64,000 bases of DNA, from NCBI GenBank assembly GCA_017794705.1, contig CP051235.1, forward strand, positions 1 to 64,000, read 5' to 3'. The position numbers were made by a program, and so were the translations under genes. Origin of the DNA: Devosia sp. GTDB lineage: Bacteria > Pseudomonadota > Alphaproteobacteria > Rhizobiales > Devosiaceae. Below, in pieces: positions 28,322-37,769 of this stretch; the stretch's first letter is position 1, and each line of letters starts with the position of its first letter. Below the pieces are notes generated by a model, which saw only the letters and a list, made by a program, of their open reading frames with translations, had not been told where the DNA came from and did not search any database.

Positions 28322-28915
28322 ATGGATCTCTCGGTTGTGGCGGGTTTTCTGCTTTTGGCAGTGCCTGCCTATTTCACGCCTGGACCGAACAATCTGATGC
28401 TGATGACTTCGAGCGCCAAGTTCGGGCTGGGGGCGACGGTACCGCACGCCATAGGCATCGTGATCGGGTTCCCCTTCATGGTCTTCGCGGTCGGGTTGGG
28501 ACTGGGCGAGATTTTCACGGCCTATCCGCAGATCAAGCTGGTGATGAAATATGCCGCCGCACTCTATTTCCTATGGATGGCGTGGCACTTGCTGGGACTG
28601 AAGATCGGTGAGGGCGAGGCGGGCGCGCGGCCGATGAAGATGCAGGAAGCGGCGCTGTTCCAGTGGATCAATCCCAAGGCCTGGGCCATGGCGACGAGCC
28701 TTGTGGCGGCCTATGTGGTGGTCGGCGAAGGTCGGATGCTGAGCCTGATGTTGGTCACTCTGGGATGTTTTGCGCTGGCGCCGCTATCTTCCATCCTGTG
28801 GATGATTTTTGGTGAGCAGATGCAGGCATTCCTGCAACGTACTCATTCTGAACGGTTTTTGGGCGCGATCCTGGCCGTGCTGATGGTCGTGGCCGTCATT
28901 CTGTTTCTGATCTGA
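28322..28915 (+). CDS. LysE/RhtB-family amino acid exporter
   Basis: The product has 197 residues with about six membrane helices. PAYFTPGPNNLMLMTSSAKFG at the N-terminus, with the conserved PGPNN, and FQWINPKAWAMATSLVAAYV in the middle are the hallmarks of LysE translocators. It should export an amino acid or related metabolite by proton antiport; the substrate is unknown. An inverted repeat lies 11 bases upstream of the ATG. A second LysE-type gene is at 48253. Confidence 0.88.
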   Translation: MDLSVVAGFLLLAVPAYFTPGPNNLMLMTSSAKFGLGATVPHAIGIVIGFPFMVFAVGLGLGEIFTAYPQIKLVMKYAAALYFLWMAWHLLGLKIGEGEAGARPMKMQEAALFQWINPKAWAMATSLVAAYVVVGEGRMLSLMLVTLGCFALAPLSSILWMIFGEQMQAFLQRTHSERFLGAILAVLMVVAVILFLI

Positions 28916-29013
28916 ACTGCGTTATAAAGTGGTCACAGGCGCGTCACACAAGTGTTGCGGCGCGGACAGAAAATCCTCAATGCGAATCACGCCCGAAAGG
29001 ACGATCCGCCCGA

Positions 29014-29811
29014 ATGGACAGTGCCAAACCCATCCGCAAAGTCAGAACCATGTTCCTGTCGGACGTGCACCTGGGCATGCGGGCGATCCGGCTGTCGCAG
29101 CTGCTGGATTTTCTGCGTCAGCATGATGCGGACACGATTTATCTGGTCGGCGACATTATCGATGGGTGGCGACTACAAAAGAGCTGGCGCTGGCCGGCGG
29201 AGTATAACCAGCTGGTCGAACTGTTGCTGGACAAGGCCAATCGTGGAGCCCGCATCATCTATCTGCCGGGCAACCACGATGAATTTCTGCGCGAATATCT
29301 CGGCACCTATTTCGGTGAAGTCGAATTTGTTGACCGGACCATCCACACGTCGGCGTCCGGACTGACCTATCTGGTGATACATGGCGACCAGTTCGACGTG
29401 GTGGTGCGCCACGCCAAGTGGCTCGCCCATGTCGGCGACTGGGCCTACAATTTCGCGCTGAGGACCAATGGGGTCATCAACTGGGTGCGGCGCCGGTTGG
29501 GACTGGGCTACTGGTCGTTGTCGGCCTGGGCCAAGCAGAAGGTCAAAGGCGCGGTGAGTGTGATCGGCCGGTTCGAGGAAGCGCTGACCCTTGAAGCCAA
29601 AGAAACGGGTGTGGACGGCGTTATTTGCGGCCACATTCATCTGGCTGACATGCATGACCGCTTAGGTATCCGCTACATCAACACCGGCGACTGGGTGGAA
29701 AGCTGCACCGCCGTGGTCGAGGACTTCGCGGGCGAGTTCGAACTGGTCCACTGGACGCAACTGGAGCCGGCCAAGCCGCTCCGCAGCAGGAGGCGCAGCC
29801 GCGTGAGCTGA
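29014..29811 (+). CDS. metallophosphoesterase, LpxH-like (UDP-2,3-diacylglucosamine pyrophosphatase family)
   Basis: The product has 265 residues with the five metallophosphoesterase motifs in order: FLSDVHLGM, VGDIIDGW, LPGNHDEFL, VIHGDQFDVVV and ICGHIHLADM. The spacing and HGDQFD block are those of LpxH-like proteins that hydrolyse UDP-diacylglucosamine in lipid A synthesis, although many alphaproteobacteria use another enzyme for that step, so the substrate is open. Its stop overlaps the glycosyltransferase start (TGATG), suggesting a shared envelope function. Confidence 0.8.
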   Translation: MDSAKPIRKVRTMFLSDVHLGMRAIRLSQLLDFLRQHDADTIYLVGDIIDGWRLQKSWRWPAEYNQLVELLLDKANRGARIIYLPGNHDEFLREYLGTYFGEVEFVDRTIHTSASGLTYLVIHGDQFDVVVRHAKWLAHVGDWAYNFALRTNGVINWVRRRLGLGYWSLSAWAKQKVKGAVSVIGRFEEALTLEAKETGVDGVICGHIHLADMHDRLGIRYINTGDWVESCTAVVEDFAGEFELVHWTQLEPAKPLRSRRRSRVS

Positions 29812-30836
29812 TGAGCAAAATCCTGATCGTCACCGACGCATGGCATCCCCAGACAAACGGAGTTGTGCGATGTCTGGAAGCGGTCGGTCGGGAGCTCACG
29901 GCGCAAGGCGACGACGTTCACTTTCTCACACCGGATGGGTTCTGGACCCTGCCGATGCCCACCTACCCGGAAATCCGTCTGAGCCTAACTCCGCCCGGTG
30001 CCGTTTCCGGGCTGATTGCGCGGCTGCGGCCGGACCATATCCATATCGCGACCGAGGGGCCGCTGGGGATGATGGCGGCGCTTTACTGCACCGCCAATGA
30101 GGTGGCATTCACCACCAGCTACCACACCCGATTTCCGGAATATGTGGCGGCGCGGGTGCCAGTGCCGACAGAGTGGAGCTACGGGTTCTTGCGCATGTTC
30201 CATTCGGCAGCGGCGGCAACGCTGGTGCCCACGGCATCCATCCTCGATGACCTTCGGGATCGCGGTTTCAATAATCTGGTGCAATGGTCGCGCGGTGTGG
30301 ATCTGGAGCGGTTCCGGCCCGGCGCCAGGACAATGTTCAGCGATTTGCCCGGGCCGTACTTTGTGTATGTGGGCCGGGTTGCAGTCGAAAAGAACATAGA
30401 GGCCTTTCTCAAAACGGACTTGCCGGGTTCGAAGATCATTGTGGGAGGGGGGCCGCAGCTGGAAGACCTGCGGGCGCGCTATCCGGAATGTCATTTTCCC
30501 GGGCACAGGAGCGGAGCGGAGCTGACCGCCGCCTACCAGAGCGCGGATGTGTTCGTTTTTCCGAGCCGGACCGACACGTTTGGCAACGTCATGCTGGAGG
30601 CGCTGGCCTGCGGCACGCCGGTTGCCGCCTATCCCGTGGCGGGGCCGGTTGACGTTCTGACCGACCCGACCTGCGGGGCGCTGGATGAGGACCTGGGGAT
30701 CGCCTGCCTCAAGGCGCTGATGATGTCGCCTGGCGCAGCACGGCGGTTTGCCGAGAAGTTCCGCTGGGGTGACTGCGCATCAACCTTCAGGCGGACGCTG
30801 GTTCCCACCAGGAAAACGGCGCCGCTGGCCGCGTAA
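29811..30836 (+). CDS. glycosyltransferase family 4 (GT-B)
   Basis: The product has 341 residues of the GT-B fold. It opens SKILIVTDAWHPQTNGVVRCLEAV, has a central YVGRVAVEKNIEAFLK donor-site strand and the C-terminal VFVFPSRTDTFGNVMLEALACGTP with the EX7E-type glutamate. It resembles the MgtA/PimB-like alpha-mannosyl or glucosyltransferases acting on lipid acceptors. With the coupled LpxH-like phosphoesterase it may make or trim a glycolipid. Donor and acceptor are not known. Confidence 0.82.
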   Translation: MSKILIVTDAWHPQTNGVVRCLEAVGRELTAQGDDVHFLTPDGFWTLPMPTYPEIRLSLTPPGAVSGLIARLRPDHIHIATEGPLGMMAALYCTANEVAFTTSYHTRFPEYVAARVPVPTEWSYGFLRMFHSAAAATLVPTASILDDLRDRGFNNLVQWSRGVDLERFRPGARTMFSDLPGPYFVYVGRVAVEKNIEAFLKTDLPGSKIIVGGGPQLEDLRARYPECHFPGHRSGAELTAAYQSADVFVFPSRTDTFGNVMLEALACGTPVAAYPVAGPVDVLTDPTCGALDEDLGIACLKALMMSPGAARRFAEKFRWGDCASTFRRTLVPTRKTAPLAA

Positions 30837-30928
30837 TCGGCAGATAATAGCGTTAATCCCCTTGTGATCGGCGGCGCTTGGGCCGATGAAGGAGACAGAG
30901 ATTCCCTTCTGTCTCAAGGATTGCATGA

Positions 30929-32164
30929 TTGGCTGAAGTCCCGACGTCCGGTCCGCTGTCGCCAGTGGCCCGGACGACCTACTACTATTTGACCATGTAC
31001 ATGGTCACCGGCGCGACCTCGGCCTATCTGCCGATCTGGCTGACCGACCGGGGCATGAGCCAGACGCAGATCGGCTGGCTGAATGCAGTGCCCATTCTGC
31101 TTTTGTTGCTGCTCAACGTTTTCGTGGGCCGGATTTCGGACCGGCTGGCGGATTGGCGCACCGCGATCATTGTTGGATCGATGATCGCTGGAGTGACTTC
31201 ACTGGGGCTCATGTTCGAGCTTGATTTCTGGGGGCTGATGCTGGTCTGGGTGCTGACCATGGTGCCCTTTACGGCCATCGTGCCGGTTGCCGACGCGGCC
31301 ACCATTCGCATGACCCGCCGCACCGGGCAGGGTGAGTTCGCCGTGATCCGAGCGTGGGGCACGGTGGGCCATACGGCGGTTTCCGTTTTGACCGGTGTGC
31401 TGGTGGGCTTTTTCACCAGCGCAATCTTCGTGCCCTTGATCATCGGGATCAGCCTGCTCAGGGCTGGACTTTCGCTGCAATTGCCGCGATTCCGTGCGCC
31501 TGCCGGTGAGGCGGCGGCGGAAGATTCCGTGCCGCCGCCGGCGCATGCAGAGCAGGGCGCCGAGGTGAGCGGGGATTTGCAGGCCAAGAGCCTCAGGGAA
31601 GTGATGAAGCCCTGGTTTCTGTTGCCTATTGTGGGCGCTGCGGCAGTGTTCGCCACGCACATCATGCTGATGGGGTTCGGGGCGTTGGTGTGGAAGAACG
31701 CCGGGATATCCGAAAGCATGATCGGGCTGCTGATCGCGGTGGGGGCGGGCGCCGAAGCGCTGATGATGTTCGGTTTCCGGCGGATCGGGCTGCGGTTTTC
31801 GGCACGTGCGCTGATGCTGTTCGCAGCGGTCGTTGCGGCGCTCAGGTGGGGCATCATGGCGTTCGAGCCGCCCCTGGCCGTGTTGTTCGCACTGCAGTTG
31901 CTGCATTCAGTGACGTTTGCGGTGAACTATCTGGGGGCAGTGAATTTCATCGCCAACTGGACCAGCGAGGATATCGCCGCCGAAGCGCAAAGTTTCTTTG
32001 TTGTGTTGCAGCAGGGGCTGGCGATCGTGTCGCTGTTGGCCTTCGGGTTCCTGGCCGAATATATCGGCGCCAAGGCGTTTTTTGCGGCGGCGGTCATGGC
32101 TGCGGTTGCCGCGCTGTTTGCGCTCCTGTCGCTGCGGATGATGGGGCCGCGCAAGGCGGACTGA
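30929..32164 (+). CDS. MFS transporter (MFS_1-like)
   Basis: The product has 411 residues with 12 hydrophobic helices and a central charged loop rich in Ala and Glu around residues 190-215. The N-terminal YYYLTMYMVTGATSAYLPIWLTDRGMSQTQIG and GRISDRLADWR match the HcaT/LacY-like MFS_1 group. The substrate is unknown. The frame starts with TTG at 30929 behind AAGGA; the nearby ATG at 30925 is out of frame. Confidence 0.8.
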   Translation: MAEVPTSGPLSPVARTTYYYLTMYMVTGATSAYLPIWLTDRGMSQTQIGWLNAVPILLLLLLNVFVGRISDRLADWRTAIIVGSMIAGVTSLGLMFELDFWGLMLVWVLTMVPFTAIVPVADAATIRMTRRTGQGEFAVIRAWGTVGHTAVSVLTGVLVGFFTSAIFVPLIIGISLLRAGLSLQLPRFRAPAGEAAAEDSVPPPAHAEQGAEVSGDLQAKSLREVMKPWFLLPIVGAAAVFATHIMLMGFGALVWKNAGISESMIGLLIAVGAGAEALMMFGFRRIGLRFSARALMLFAAVVAALRWGIMAFEPPLAVLFALQLLHSVTFAVNYLGAVNFIANWTSEDIAAEAQSFFVVLQQGLAIVSLLAFGFLAEYIGAKAFFAAAVMAAVAALFALLSLRMMGPRKAD

Positions 32165-32214
32165 CACTTCTCACTTGGCAAAACCATTTCACAGCAGTTG
32201 CGCGTTGTGTGAAA

Positions 32215-32238
32215 TTATGTAACTTGCAAGTTACATAA
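32215..32238. promoter_or_regulatory. perfect 24-bp palindrome, probable ArsR operator
   Basis: The half-site TTATGTAACTTG (32215-32226) is followed directly by its exact reverse complement (32227-32238). It sits 13 bases before the GTG of the ArsR-family gene and overlaps where its promoter would lie. Autorepression by the adjacent regulator is the natural reading. Confidence 0.75.
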
Positions 32239-32251
32239 GGAGTTTGCGAAC

Positions 32252-32596
32252 GTGCATGAAGCCGCTGCGAGCCTGTATGACGAGCAGGATTTGGTGATGG
32301 AAGCGCTGGGCAATGATGTCCGGCGGGCGATCCTTCGCCTGCTTGCTGAGGGGGAGCTGCCGGCGGGCCGAATTGCCGAGAGGTTTCCGATCAGCAGGCC
32401 GGCTGTGTCCAAACATCTTCGTTTGTTGTCTCAGGCGCAGCTCGTCAGTCATGAAGCGGACGGTGTGCGTCACATCTACCGGCTGAACCGGGCGGGCTTT
32501 GACAGGGGAAGGGTCTGGCTCGATCAGTTCTGGCCGGATGCATTGGGACGCTTCAAACTTTTGGCCGAGAACACCTATGAGCGCGGAAATGGCTGA
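32252..32596 (+). CDS. ArsR/SmtB-family transcriptional regulator
   Basis: The product has 114 residues and a winged helix: MEALGNDVRRAILRLLAEGEL, recognition region RFPISRPAVSKHLRLLSQAQLV, wing SHEADGVRHIYRLN. It has no obvious metal-binding Cys pair in helix 3, so it is likely not a metal sensor, and belongs to the ArsR group paired with SRPBCC proteins. The GTG at 32252 follows AAGGAG. A perfect palindrome lies upstream. The end overlaps the SRPBCC gene start. Confidence 0.88.
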   Translation: MHEAAASLYDEQDLVMEALGNDVRRAILRLLAEGELPAGRIAERFPISRPAVSKHLRLLSQAQLVSHEADGVRHIYRLNRAGFDRGRVWLDQFWPDALGRFKLLAENTYERGNG

Positions 32597-33038
32597 GCCG
32601 CTGGTGCACGAAGTAAGATTGAACTGCTCGGTGGATCACGCGTTCGAGGTGTTTACCCGGCTTGTTGATATTTGGTGGCCAATAGGGCACCGGCGTTTCC
32701 CGGCGTCAAAGCTGCACTACGACGTGCGCGAAGGCGGGCAACTGGTGGAACGGGGGGCCAGGGGCGAACAGTTTGTCCTCGCGGACGTGGTGACATGCAC
32801 ACCGCCGCACCTCATCGAAATGTTGTGGCATCCCGGCAAGATCAGCCAACCCACCACGACGGTAATCCGGTTCACTTCGCATGGTGCGCACGAAGCGCAG
32901 GTCACCGTCACGCATACGGAAGGCGCCGCCGAACTTGGCGAAACGTGGGCCACGCGGGCTGTTTTGTTCAACAAGGGATGGGCCGCGGTTCTGTCGGCTC
33001 TCTCGGATTTCATCGGGAAAGAAGGACGTGCAAGATGA
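32589..33038 (+). CDS. SRPBCC (AHSA1/START-like) domain protein
   Basis: The product has 149 residues with the AHSA1-type hydrophobic-pocket fold: EVRLNCSVDHAFEVFTRLVDIWWP, YDVREGGQLVERG, PPHLIEMLWHPGK and WATRAVLFNKGWAAVLSALSDFI. The family binds lipids or hydrophobic ligands and is widely co-transcribed with ArsR regulators. An ATG 12 bases earlier (32577) is also possible. Both overlap the ArsR gene end, and the stop overlaps DUF1761 as ATGA. Confidence 0.8.
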   Translation: MAEPLVHEVRLNCSVDHAFEVFTRLVDIWWPIGHRRFPASKLHYDVREGGQLVERGARGEQFVLADVVTCTPPHLIEMLWHPGKISQPTTTVIRFTSHGAHEAQVTVTHTEGAAELGETWATRAVLFNKGWAAVLSALSDFIGKEGRAR

Positions 33039-33448
33039 TCTTTGATTTTTCAGGACTGAACTGGCTGGCCATCGTGGTTTCGATCGTTGCGGGGCAAGCG
33101 ATACTGACCGTGTGGTTTGCGGTGATCTTTGCCGAACCCTGGGCGCGCGCATACGGGGCCGCAGACAAGGCCCAGCACACGGCAGAAGTGCCGATGTATA
33201 CCTACGGCATCGGGCTGGCCTGCATGGTGCTGCTGACGCTGGGGTTGGCGCTTTTGCAGAAGGCATTGGGCGTCTCTGGTATTGGCGACGGCATCGTGAG
33301 CGGCCTTTATGTGGCGCTGATGTTCTGTGTGGCGACAGCGTTGCCCGGCTATGCGTTCCTGCGGCGCTGGTCGGCGTTCACGCTCGCCATTTCCGCGCAG
33401 GTGGTCGTGATTCTTGTTGTTTCCGTGATCCTGTCGCTCTGGCCTTGA
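33035..33448 (+). CDS. DUF1761 membrane protein
   Basis: The product has 137 residues with four membrane helices (about 8-30, 52-75, 86-105, 112-134). NWLAIVVSIVAGQAILTVWFAVIF near the N-terminus is typical of DUF1761, whose function is unknown. It is the last gene of the ArsR-SRPBCC operon, coupled by ATGA, and is followed by an intrinsic terminator. Confidence 0.8.
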   Translation: MIFDFSGLNWLAIVVSIVAGQAILTVWFAVIFAEPWARAYGAADKAQHTAEVPMYTYGIGLACMVLLTLGLALLQKALGVSGIGDGIVSGLYVALMFCVATALPGYAFLRRWSAFTLAISAQVVVILVVSVILSLWP

Positions 33449-33480
33449 TCTGAGCGGTCCGCATTCGAGCCAAAAGAAAA

Positions 33481-33506
33481 GGGCGGCCCGAGGGCCGCCC
33501 CTTTTT
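33481..33506. terminator. bidirectional intrinsic terminator
   Basis: GGGCGGCCC (33481-33489) and GGGCCGCCC (33492-33500) form a strong stem with CTTTTT after it on the plus strand and AAAAGAAAA before it (a T-rich tract for the minus strand). It serves DUF1761 on the plus strand and the GPR-like gene on the minus strand. Confidence 0.9.
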
Positions 33507-33527
33507 GATTTTGTCTGAAGGCGTGGG

Positions 33528-36500
33528 CTAGTTCAGCCGGCCGCTGGCGTGGGCCAGCATGGTGAAGACCTTGCCTTCGTCCGTGAGCAGCGCCTGGCGG
33601 GCTTCCTGTGCGGAGCCGGAGCGGCTGAGCATTTGTTCGAACTCGGCCACATATTGCTGGGCGGTGCGGGCGAAGGCCTGATCGCTTTGCAGGCGCTTGC
33701 GGATCTCGTCGTAGGTCGCCTGACCGTTGAGTGTGTACAGGCGCCGCGAGAACACGCCGGACTGGCCGCCCTGATACCGCTGCCAGGCTTCGGCAACCGC
33801 ATTGTCGTCCATGGAGCGGGCGATCTCTGCGGTGAGGCTGGAAAGGCCACCGGTGGCGGCACCCGATTCCGCCTGCTGGTTGGCTGAAGCGTTGCGCAGC
33901 ACATCCTTGAGCCAGCCGCCGTTGTCGTCGCCACGGGCAGGAGCCGCGGGTGCGGGCTGCTGCGGGGCGGCCTGCTGCGCCGGCTGGGCCGGACGGTTCA
34001 TGGTGCCAAGGATATCGCCGCCGAACGAAGACGGCTGAGCTGCCGGGGCAGGGGCCGGTGTCGGAGCGGCGGGACGCGGCGCAGGGGCCGGTTCCTGACG
34101 CGGGGCCGAAGGGATATGCGCGCGGCTGACGTCGTGCGACTTGGGCTGGGCGCTGACGATGGCATTGAGCTCGTTGAGGGCCTCGATCTGTTCGGCAACC
34201 ACCGAGCGCATGGCAGCGGCGCTGGCACGGGTTTCCTCAGGCAGTTCGAGGAAGCCGCGCTGCAGTTCGGAGCGGGTGCTTTCGAGCTCGGAGCCGACCT
34301 GGCGGGCGGTATTCTGCATCGCCTCGGCGGTCTCATTGAAGCGCGAGGTGGCATCGGCCAGGGCGCGCTGCATTTCGTCGAGCAGGGCCTGCTGGGTCTG
34401 GCGCAGGCTCTCGCTGGTGCGCTGACCTTCGGCATTGGCCGAGTTGGCCAGGCCCTCGATCTGCGAGGAAACTGCGCTGGAGGTGCTGGTGAGGGCATCC
34501 TGCATGGCGCTGTTGGCCGCGGTGAGCCGGCCCTCGGTTTCCTTGACAGTCTCGGAGATCGACTGGGCAAAGGCGCGCAGGCGGCCGTCGATTTCATCGG
34601 CGCGGGAGGCGAACCCTGCAGCGAGGGCATCCATGGCCTCGCGACGGGCTTCGACTGCGGCGAGGCTGGCGGTGCCGGCATTGTTGAGGTTGGCAGCGGC
34701 GCGATCGACCTGGCCGGCTTCCTCATCCAGCTTGCCGACCATAGTGGAGAACTCGGTGAGCATGGAGCGGATGGTGCTTTGCAGCGCCGTCACATGTTCG
34801 GAGATCAGCTGGCCAGCCTGCTCGGTACCACCCAGCGCTTCGCGGACGGTGGAGGAGTAGGACTGGGTGTGCTCGGCGATGGAGGATTCCAGTGTCGCCA
34901 GGTTGCCGGCGGAGGCCTCCAGAACGTTCTGCAGCAAGCGGTTCGACTCGTTGAGCTTTTCCAGCGTGACGTTGACGTCGGAAGTGATCTGCGAGTTGGT
35001 CGCGGACACCAGGTTCTGGGCCTCGCGGGTGTTGGCCTCGAGCGCCTCGTGCAGGATGTTGCCGTGGCTCTGCAGGGCCGAGGAAAGTTCGCGGGACTTT
35101 TCCGTGACGAGCGCGGAGAAGCGCGACGTGGACTCGGTGACCTGCGAATTGATGGCTTCGACCTGCAGGCCAAGGGCTTCGGCACTGTGGACGGCATCGA
35201 GCTTGACCAGGGATTCGAACTTGTCGGAGACCTCGACGATCTTTTCGAGGGCGGCGCGCACGGAGGAATCCATGCGGTTGGCGTTCTCGGTGACATGTTC
35301 GGAAATGCCCTCGGCAGCCGCGACGATGCGGCTCGAGATGGTCTGTTCGATCTTGTCGGCACTGGTTTCCAGGTCGGTGATCGACTTGCCCATGGAGGCG
35401 TTGATGGTCTCGTTGAGCGAGGCCAGCCGGTCGGCGGTGATGTCGGCGCGGGCGGTGATCGCCTCGGGCAGGGTGCCCAGACGCTCGTCGACCATTTCGG
35501 TGATCGCCTTGCGGGCCGAATTCACGCCAGCCTCGATCAGGTCGGCGGTGAGGGTGGCCGACTTGTTGACCGTAGCGGCAGCGGCCTCGACGCGGGCGGA
35601 AATGCCGGTTTCGGCGTCGTTGATGCGGGCGATGGCATTGTCGATGCCGCGGCCCAGGCTCTCGTTGACGTCGGCGACCTTGGAGGTGATCAGTTCGCTC
35701 ACCTGGCCGGCGCGCATGTCCATGGCGTCGGTGACGTGCTTGAGGCTGAGCTCGATATTGTCGCGGGCCTGGTTGCCATGCTGGTCGATGGTGGCGGCCA
35801 GTTCGCGGGTGCGTTCGCCCATTGCGGTGGTGACGCTGGCAGCCGAGGTCTCGAGCACTTCGTTAAGGGCTTCACGCTCGGCGGAGACGCGCGAGGTGAT
35901 GTCTTCGGAACCGGTGACGAGCACTGTGCGCAGGGCTTCACGCTGGCTGCTGATCTTGGAGGAGATTTCCTCGCTGGTGCCGTCGAGCACCTGCAGAAGG
36001 GCCTCGCGCTGTGCCGTCAGCGTGTCGGCGACCATCTGGTTTTTGGACAGAAGGCCCTCGGTATACTGGGTGGCCCGGGCTTCGACCGTTTCGCTCATTT
36101 CGCGGGTGCGCTGGGAAATCTGTTCGTTGAAATGGCCGGTCTTTTCGTCGAGGGCCATTTCCAGCACGTTGGCGCGGCTGGCGAAGTTCGAGGTGTACTT
36201 GTCGAGCGCAGTGACGACGCGGTCGCCCTTGTCGCCGATGATTTCATCAAAGGCCTTGAGGCGGGTGTCGATGGTGACGCCGATTTCATTCACGCGGCTG
36301 TCGAACTGGGACAGGGTTTCATTGCCGGCCTGGATCAGGGTCTGGCGGGCCTGTTCGGCGGTATCGTCCACCGAGCCGGAGACTTCCAGCATGGCGGACT
36401 GCATGCGCGATTCCATGGCGTTGATCTGGGTGGAGACCATAGCGTCCAGCTGATCGGTGAGCCGGTGCATGGTGGTCTCGGCCTCGCTGGCGCGGCCCGA

Positions 36501-37769
36501 GATTTCATTGGCCACACGCAGGCCGATGGCATCAAGGGCGCCGCCAACTTCATGGCCGCGGTCGCGCAAGTCGCTGAGGATCTTGCCGCCACCGTCACGC
36601 AGAACCGAGGAAATGGAAGCGGTGCGCTCTTCGATGGCGTCGTTGAGGGCCACGGCGCGGCTGTCGAGAGCCTCGGTGATGGCGCTCATGCGCACGTCGA
36701 TGACGGAAGCCAGTTCGTGGGTGCGCTCTTCAAAGGCGCCGGAAATTGTGGAGGTGCGGTCTTCAAGCGCCAGGTTCAGGCGGCCGGCGCTGTCGTCAAG
36801 CGCGGACATGAGCGAATTGGTGCGGCCGTCGACCAGGGCGACGAAGCTCTCGGTCTTTTCGCCGAACTGGGTCTGCAGGTTGTCCCCGGCGGTGTTCAGC
36901 GACTTGGTCAGTTCGCCGCCGCGTTCCTCGATGGTGCCGGCGATGCGCTGGGCGATCATATCGAGGTCAAAGACGAGGCCAGAGTGCGATTCGGAAATAG
37001 CTTCGCGGACGCGCTCGGAATTGGTGATGACGCTGTCGCGCTGGCTGGCCAGTTCCTGGATGAGGCCGCGCATGCGCGATTCATTCTCGGTGTAGGTCTT
37101 GTCTAGCGCGGTCACCTCGTTGTGGATCATCACTTCGAGTTCGCCGGCACGGGAGAGGGCGCGTTCAAGGCCATCGGCAAGGGCGTTGACCTCGCGGCGC
37201 ACGGCCTGACCGACGGTGGCGATCTTGTCGGCGGCGGTAGTTTCAGGTTCGGCCAGACGCACGGCGGCCCGGGTCATGGACGCGGCGGCAATGCGCAGGT
37301 CCTGGGCGCGGCGGGCCAGAACGGCAACGGTGAAGAAGCCGAGCACCGGCAACAGCATGACCGCAAGAACGCCGGCGAAATCGATGGAAGCAGCGAAAGC
37401 GCCGAAGTTGAACGGTTCGCCTTCCGGTCCAGCGCCACCATAGCGTGACCAGGCGGCAAATCCGGTGATGGCGAGCCAGGCAACCGACAGAACCGTAGCG
37501 ATCAGCATCGGCATGCCGGAGGGCCGGGCGTTCATACCGTAGAGCAGGTTGGACGAGTTGAACCGATCATCATTGGCAACACGGCCGGTGCGGGACGCAA
37601 TCTTGTCTGCAGCCTTGTTGCGTTCATCCGGCTTGGATGGCTTGGCAGCCGACGGATCGGACTGCGGACGGCTGTTGCCGCCGAGCAGGTCACTGCTCAA
37701 TGCGTTCTCAACCGCCGAAAATGCCAGGGATGCAGGATCGGATTTTGTGGAAGTTGGTTTCTTCGCCAT
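33528..37769 (-). CDS. giant coiled-coil membrane protein, GPR/RgsE-like growth-pole ring protein
   Basis: The product has 1413 residues. A basic, Lys-rich cytoplasmic N-terminus is followed by two membrane helices (about 75-95 and 118-140). Then come about 950 residues of apolipoprotein-like helical repeats, with recurring units such as DDSAGRLNLALEDRTSTISG and SQREALRTVLVTGSEDITSR. A Pro/Ala-rich linker (about 1220-1290) leads to a conserved end with WLKDVLRNAS, AWQRYQGGQSGVFSRRLYTL and DEGKVFTMLAHASGRLN. This is the layout of GPR of Agrobacterium and RgsE of Sinorhizobium, which organise polar peptidoglycan growth. Homology is judged from layout and the C-terminus. ATG 37769 is preferred to a TTG at 37775. 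Confidence 0.75.
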   Translation of the reverse strand: MAKKPTSTKSDPASLAFSAVENALSSDLLGGNSRPQSDPSAAKPSKPDERNKAADKIASRTGRVANDDRFNSSNLLYGMNARPSGMPMLIATVLSVAWLAITGFAAWSRYGGAGPEGEPFNFGAFAASIDFAGVLAVMLLPVLGFFTVAVLARRAQDLRIAAASMTRAAVRLAEPETTAADKIATVGQAVRREVNALADGLERALSRAGELEVMIHNEVTALDKTYTENESRMRGLIQELASQRDSVITNSERVREAISESHSGLVFDLDMIAQRIAGTIEERGGELTKSLNTAGDNLQTQFGEKTESFVALVDGRTNSLMSALDDSAGRLNLALEDRTSTISGAFEERTHELASVIDVRMSAITEALDSRAVALNDAIEERTASISSVLRDGGGKILSDLRDRGHEVGGALDAIGLRVANEISGRASEAETTMHRLTDQLDAMVSTQINAMESRMQSAMLEVSGSVDDTAEQARQTLIQAGNETLSQFDSRVNEIGVTIDTRLKAFDEIIGDKGDRVVTALDKYTSNFASRANVLEMALDEKTGHFNEQISQRTREMSETVEARATQYTEGLLSKNQMVADTLTAQREALLQVLDGTSEEISSKISSQREALRTVLVTGSEDITSRVSAEREALNEVLETSAASVTTAMGERTRELAATIDQHGNQARDNIELSLKHVTDAMDMRAGQVSELITSKVADVNESLGRGIDNAIARINDAETGISARVEAAAATVNKSATLTADLIEAGVNSARKAITEMVDERLGTLPEAITARADITADRLASLNETINASMGKSITDLETSADKIEQTISSRIVAAAEGISEHVTENANRMDSSVRAALEKIVEVSDKFESLVKLDAVHSAEALGLQVEAINSQVTESTSRFSALVTEKSRELSSALQSHGNILHEALEANTREAQNLVSATNSQITSDVNVTLEKLNESNRLLQNVLEASAGNLATLESSIAEHTQSYSSTVREALGGTEQAGQLISEHVTALQSTIRSMLTEFSTMVGKLDEEAGQVDRAAANLNNAGTASLAAVEARREAMDALAAGFASRADEIDGRLRAFAQSISETVKETEGRLTAANSAMQDALTSTSSAVSSQIEGLANSANAEGQRTSESLRQTQQALLDEMQRALADATSRFNETAEAMQNTARQVGSELESTRSELQRGFLELPEETRASAAAMRSVVAEQIEALNELNAIVSAQPKSHDVSRAHIPSAPRQEPAPAPRPAAPTPAPAPAAQPSSFGGDILGTMNRPAQPAQQAAPQQPAPAAPARGDDNGGWLKDVLRNASANQQAESGAATGGLSSLTAEIARSMDDNAVAEAWQRYQGGQSGVFSRRLYTLNGQATYDEIRKRLQSDQAFARTAQQYVAEFEQMLSRSGSAQEARQALLTDEGKVFTMLAHASGRLN

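Noticed and set aside
34116..37106. 996-codon open frame on the plus strand opposite the GPR-like gene
   Set aside because: It is antisense to a well-supported gene. The length comes from that gene's biased, repetitive codon use, which avoids the triplets that would be stops on the other strand. The translated product is Gly/Asp-rich with no recognisable domain.
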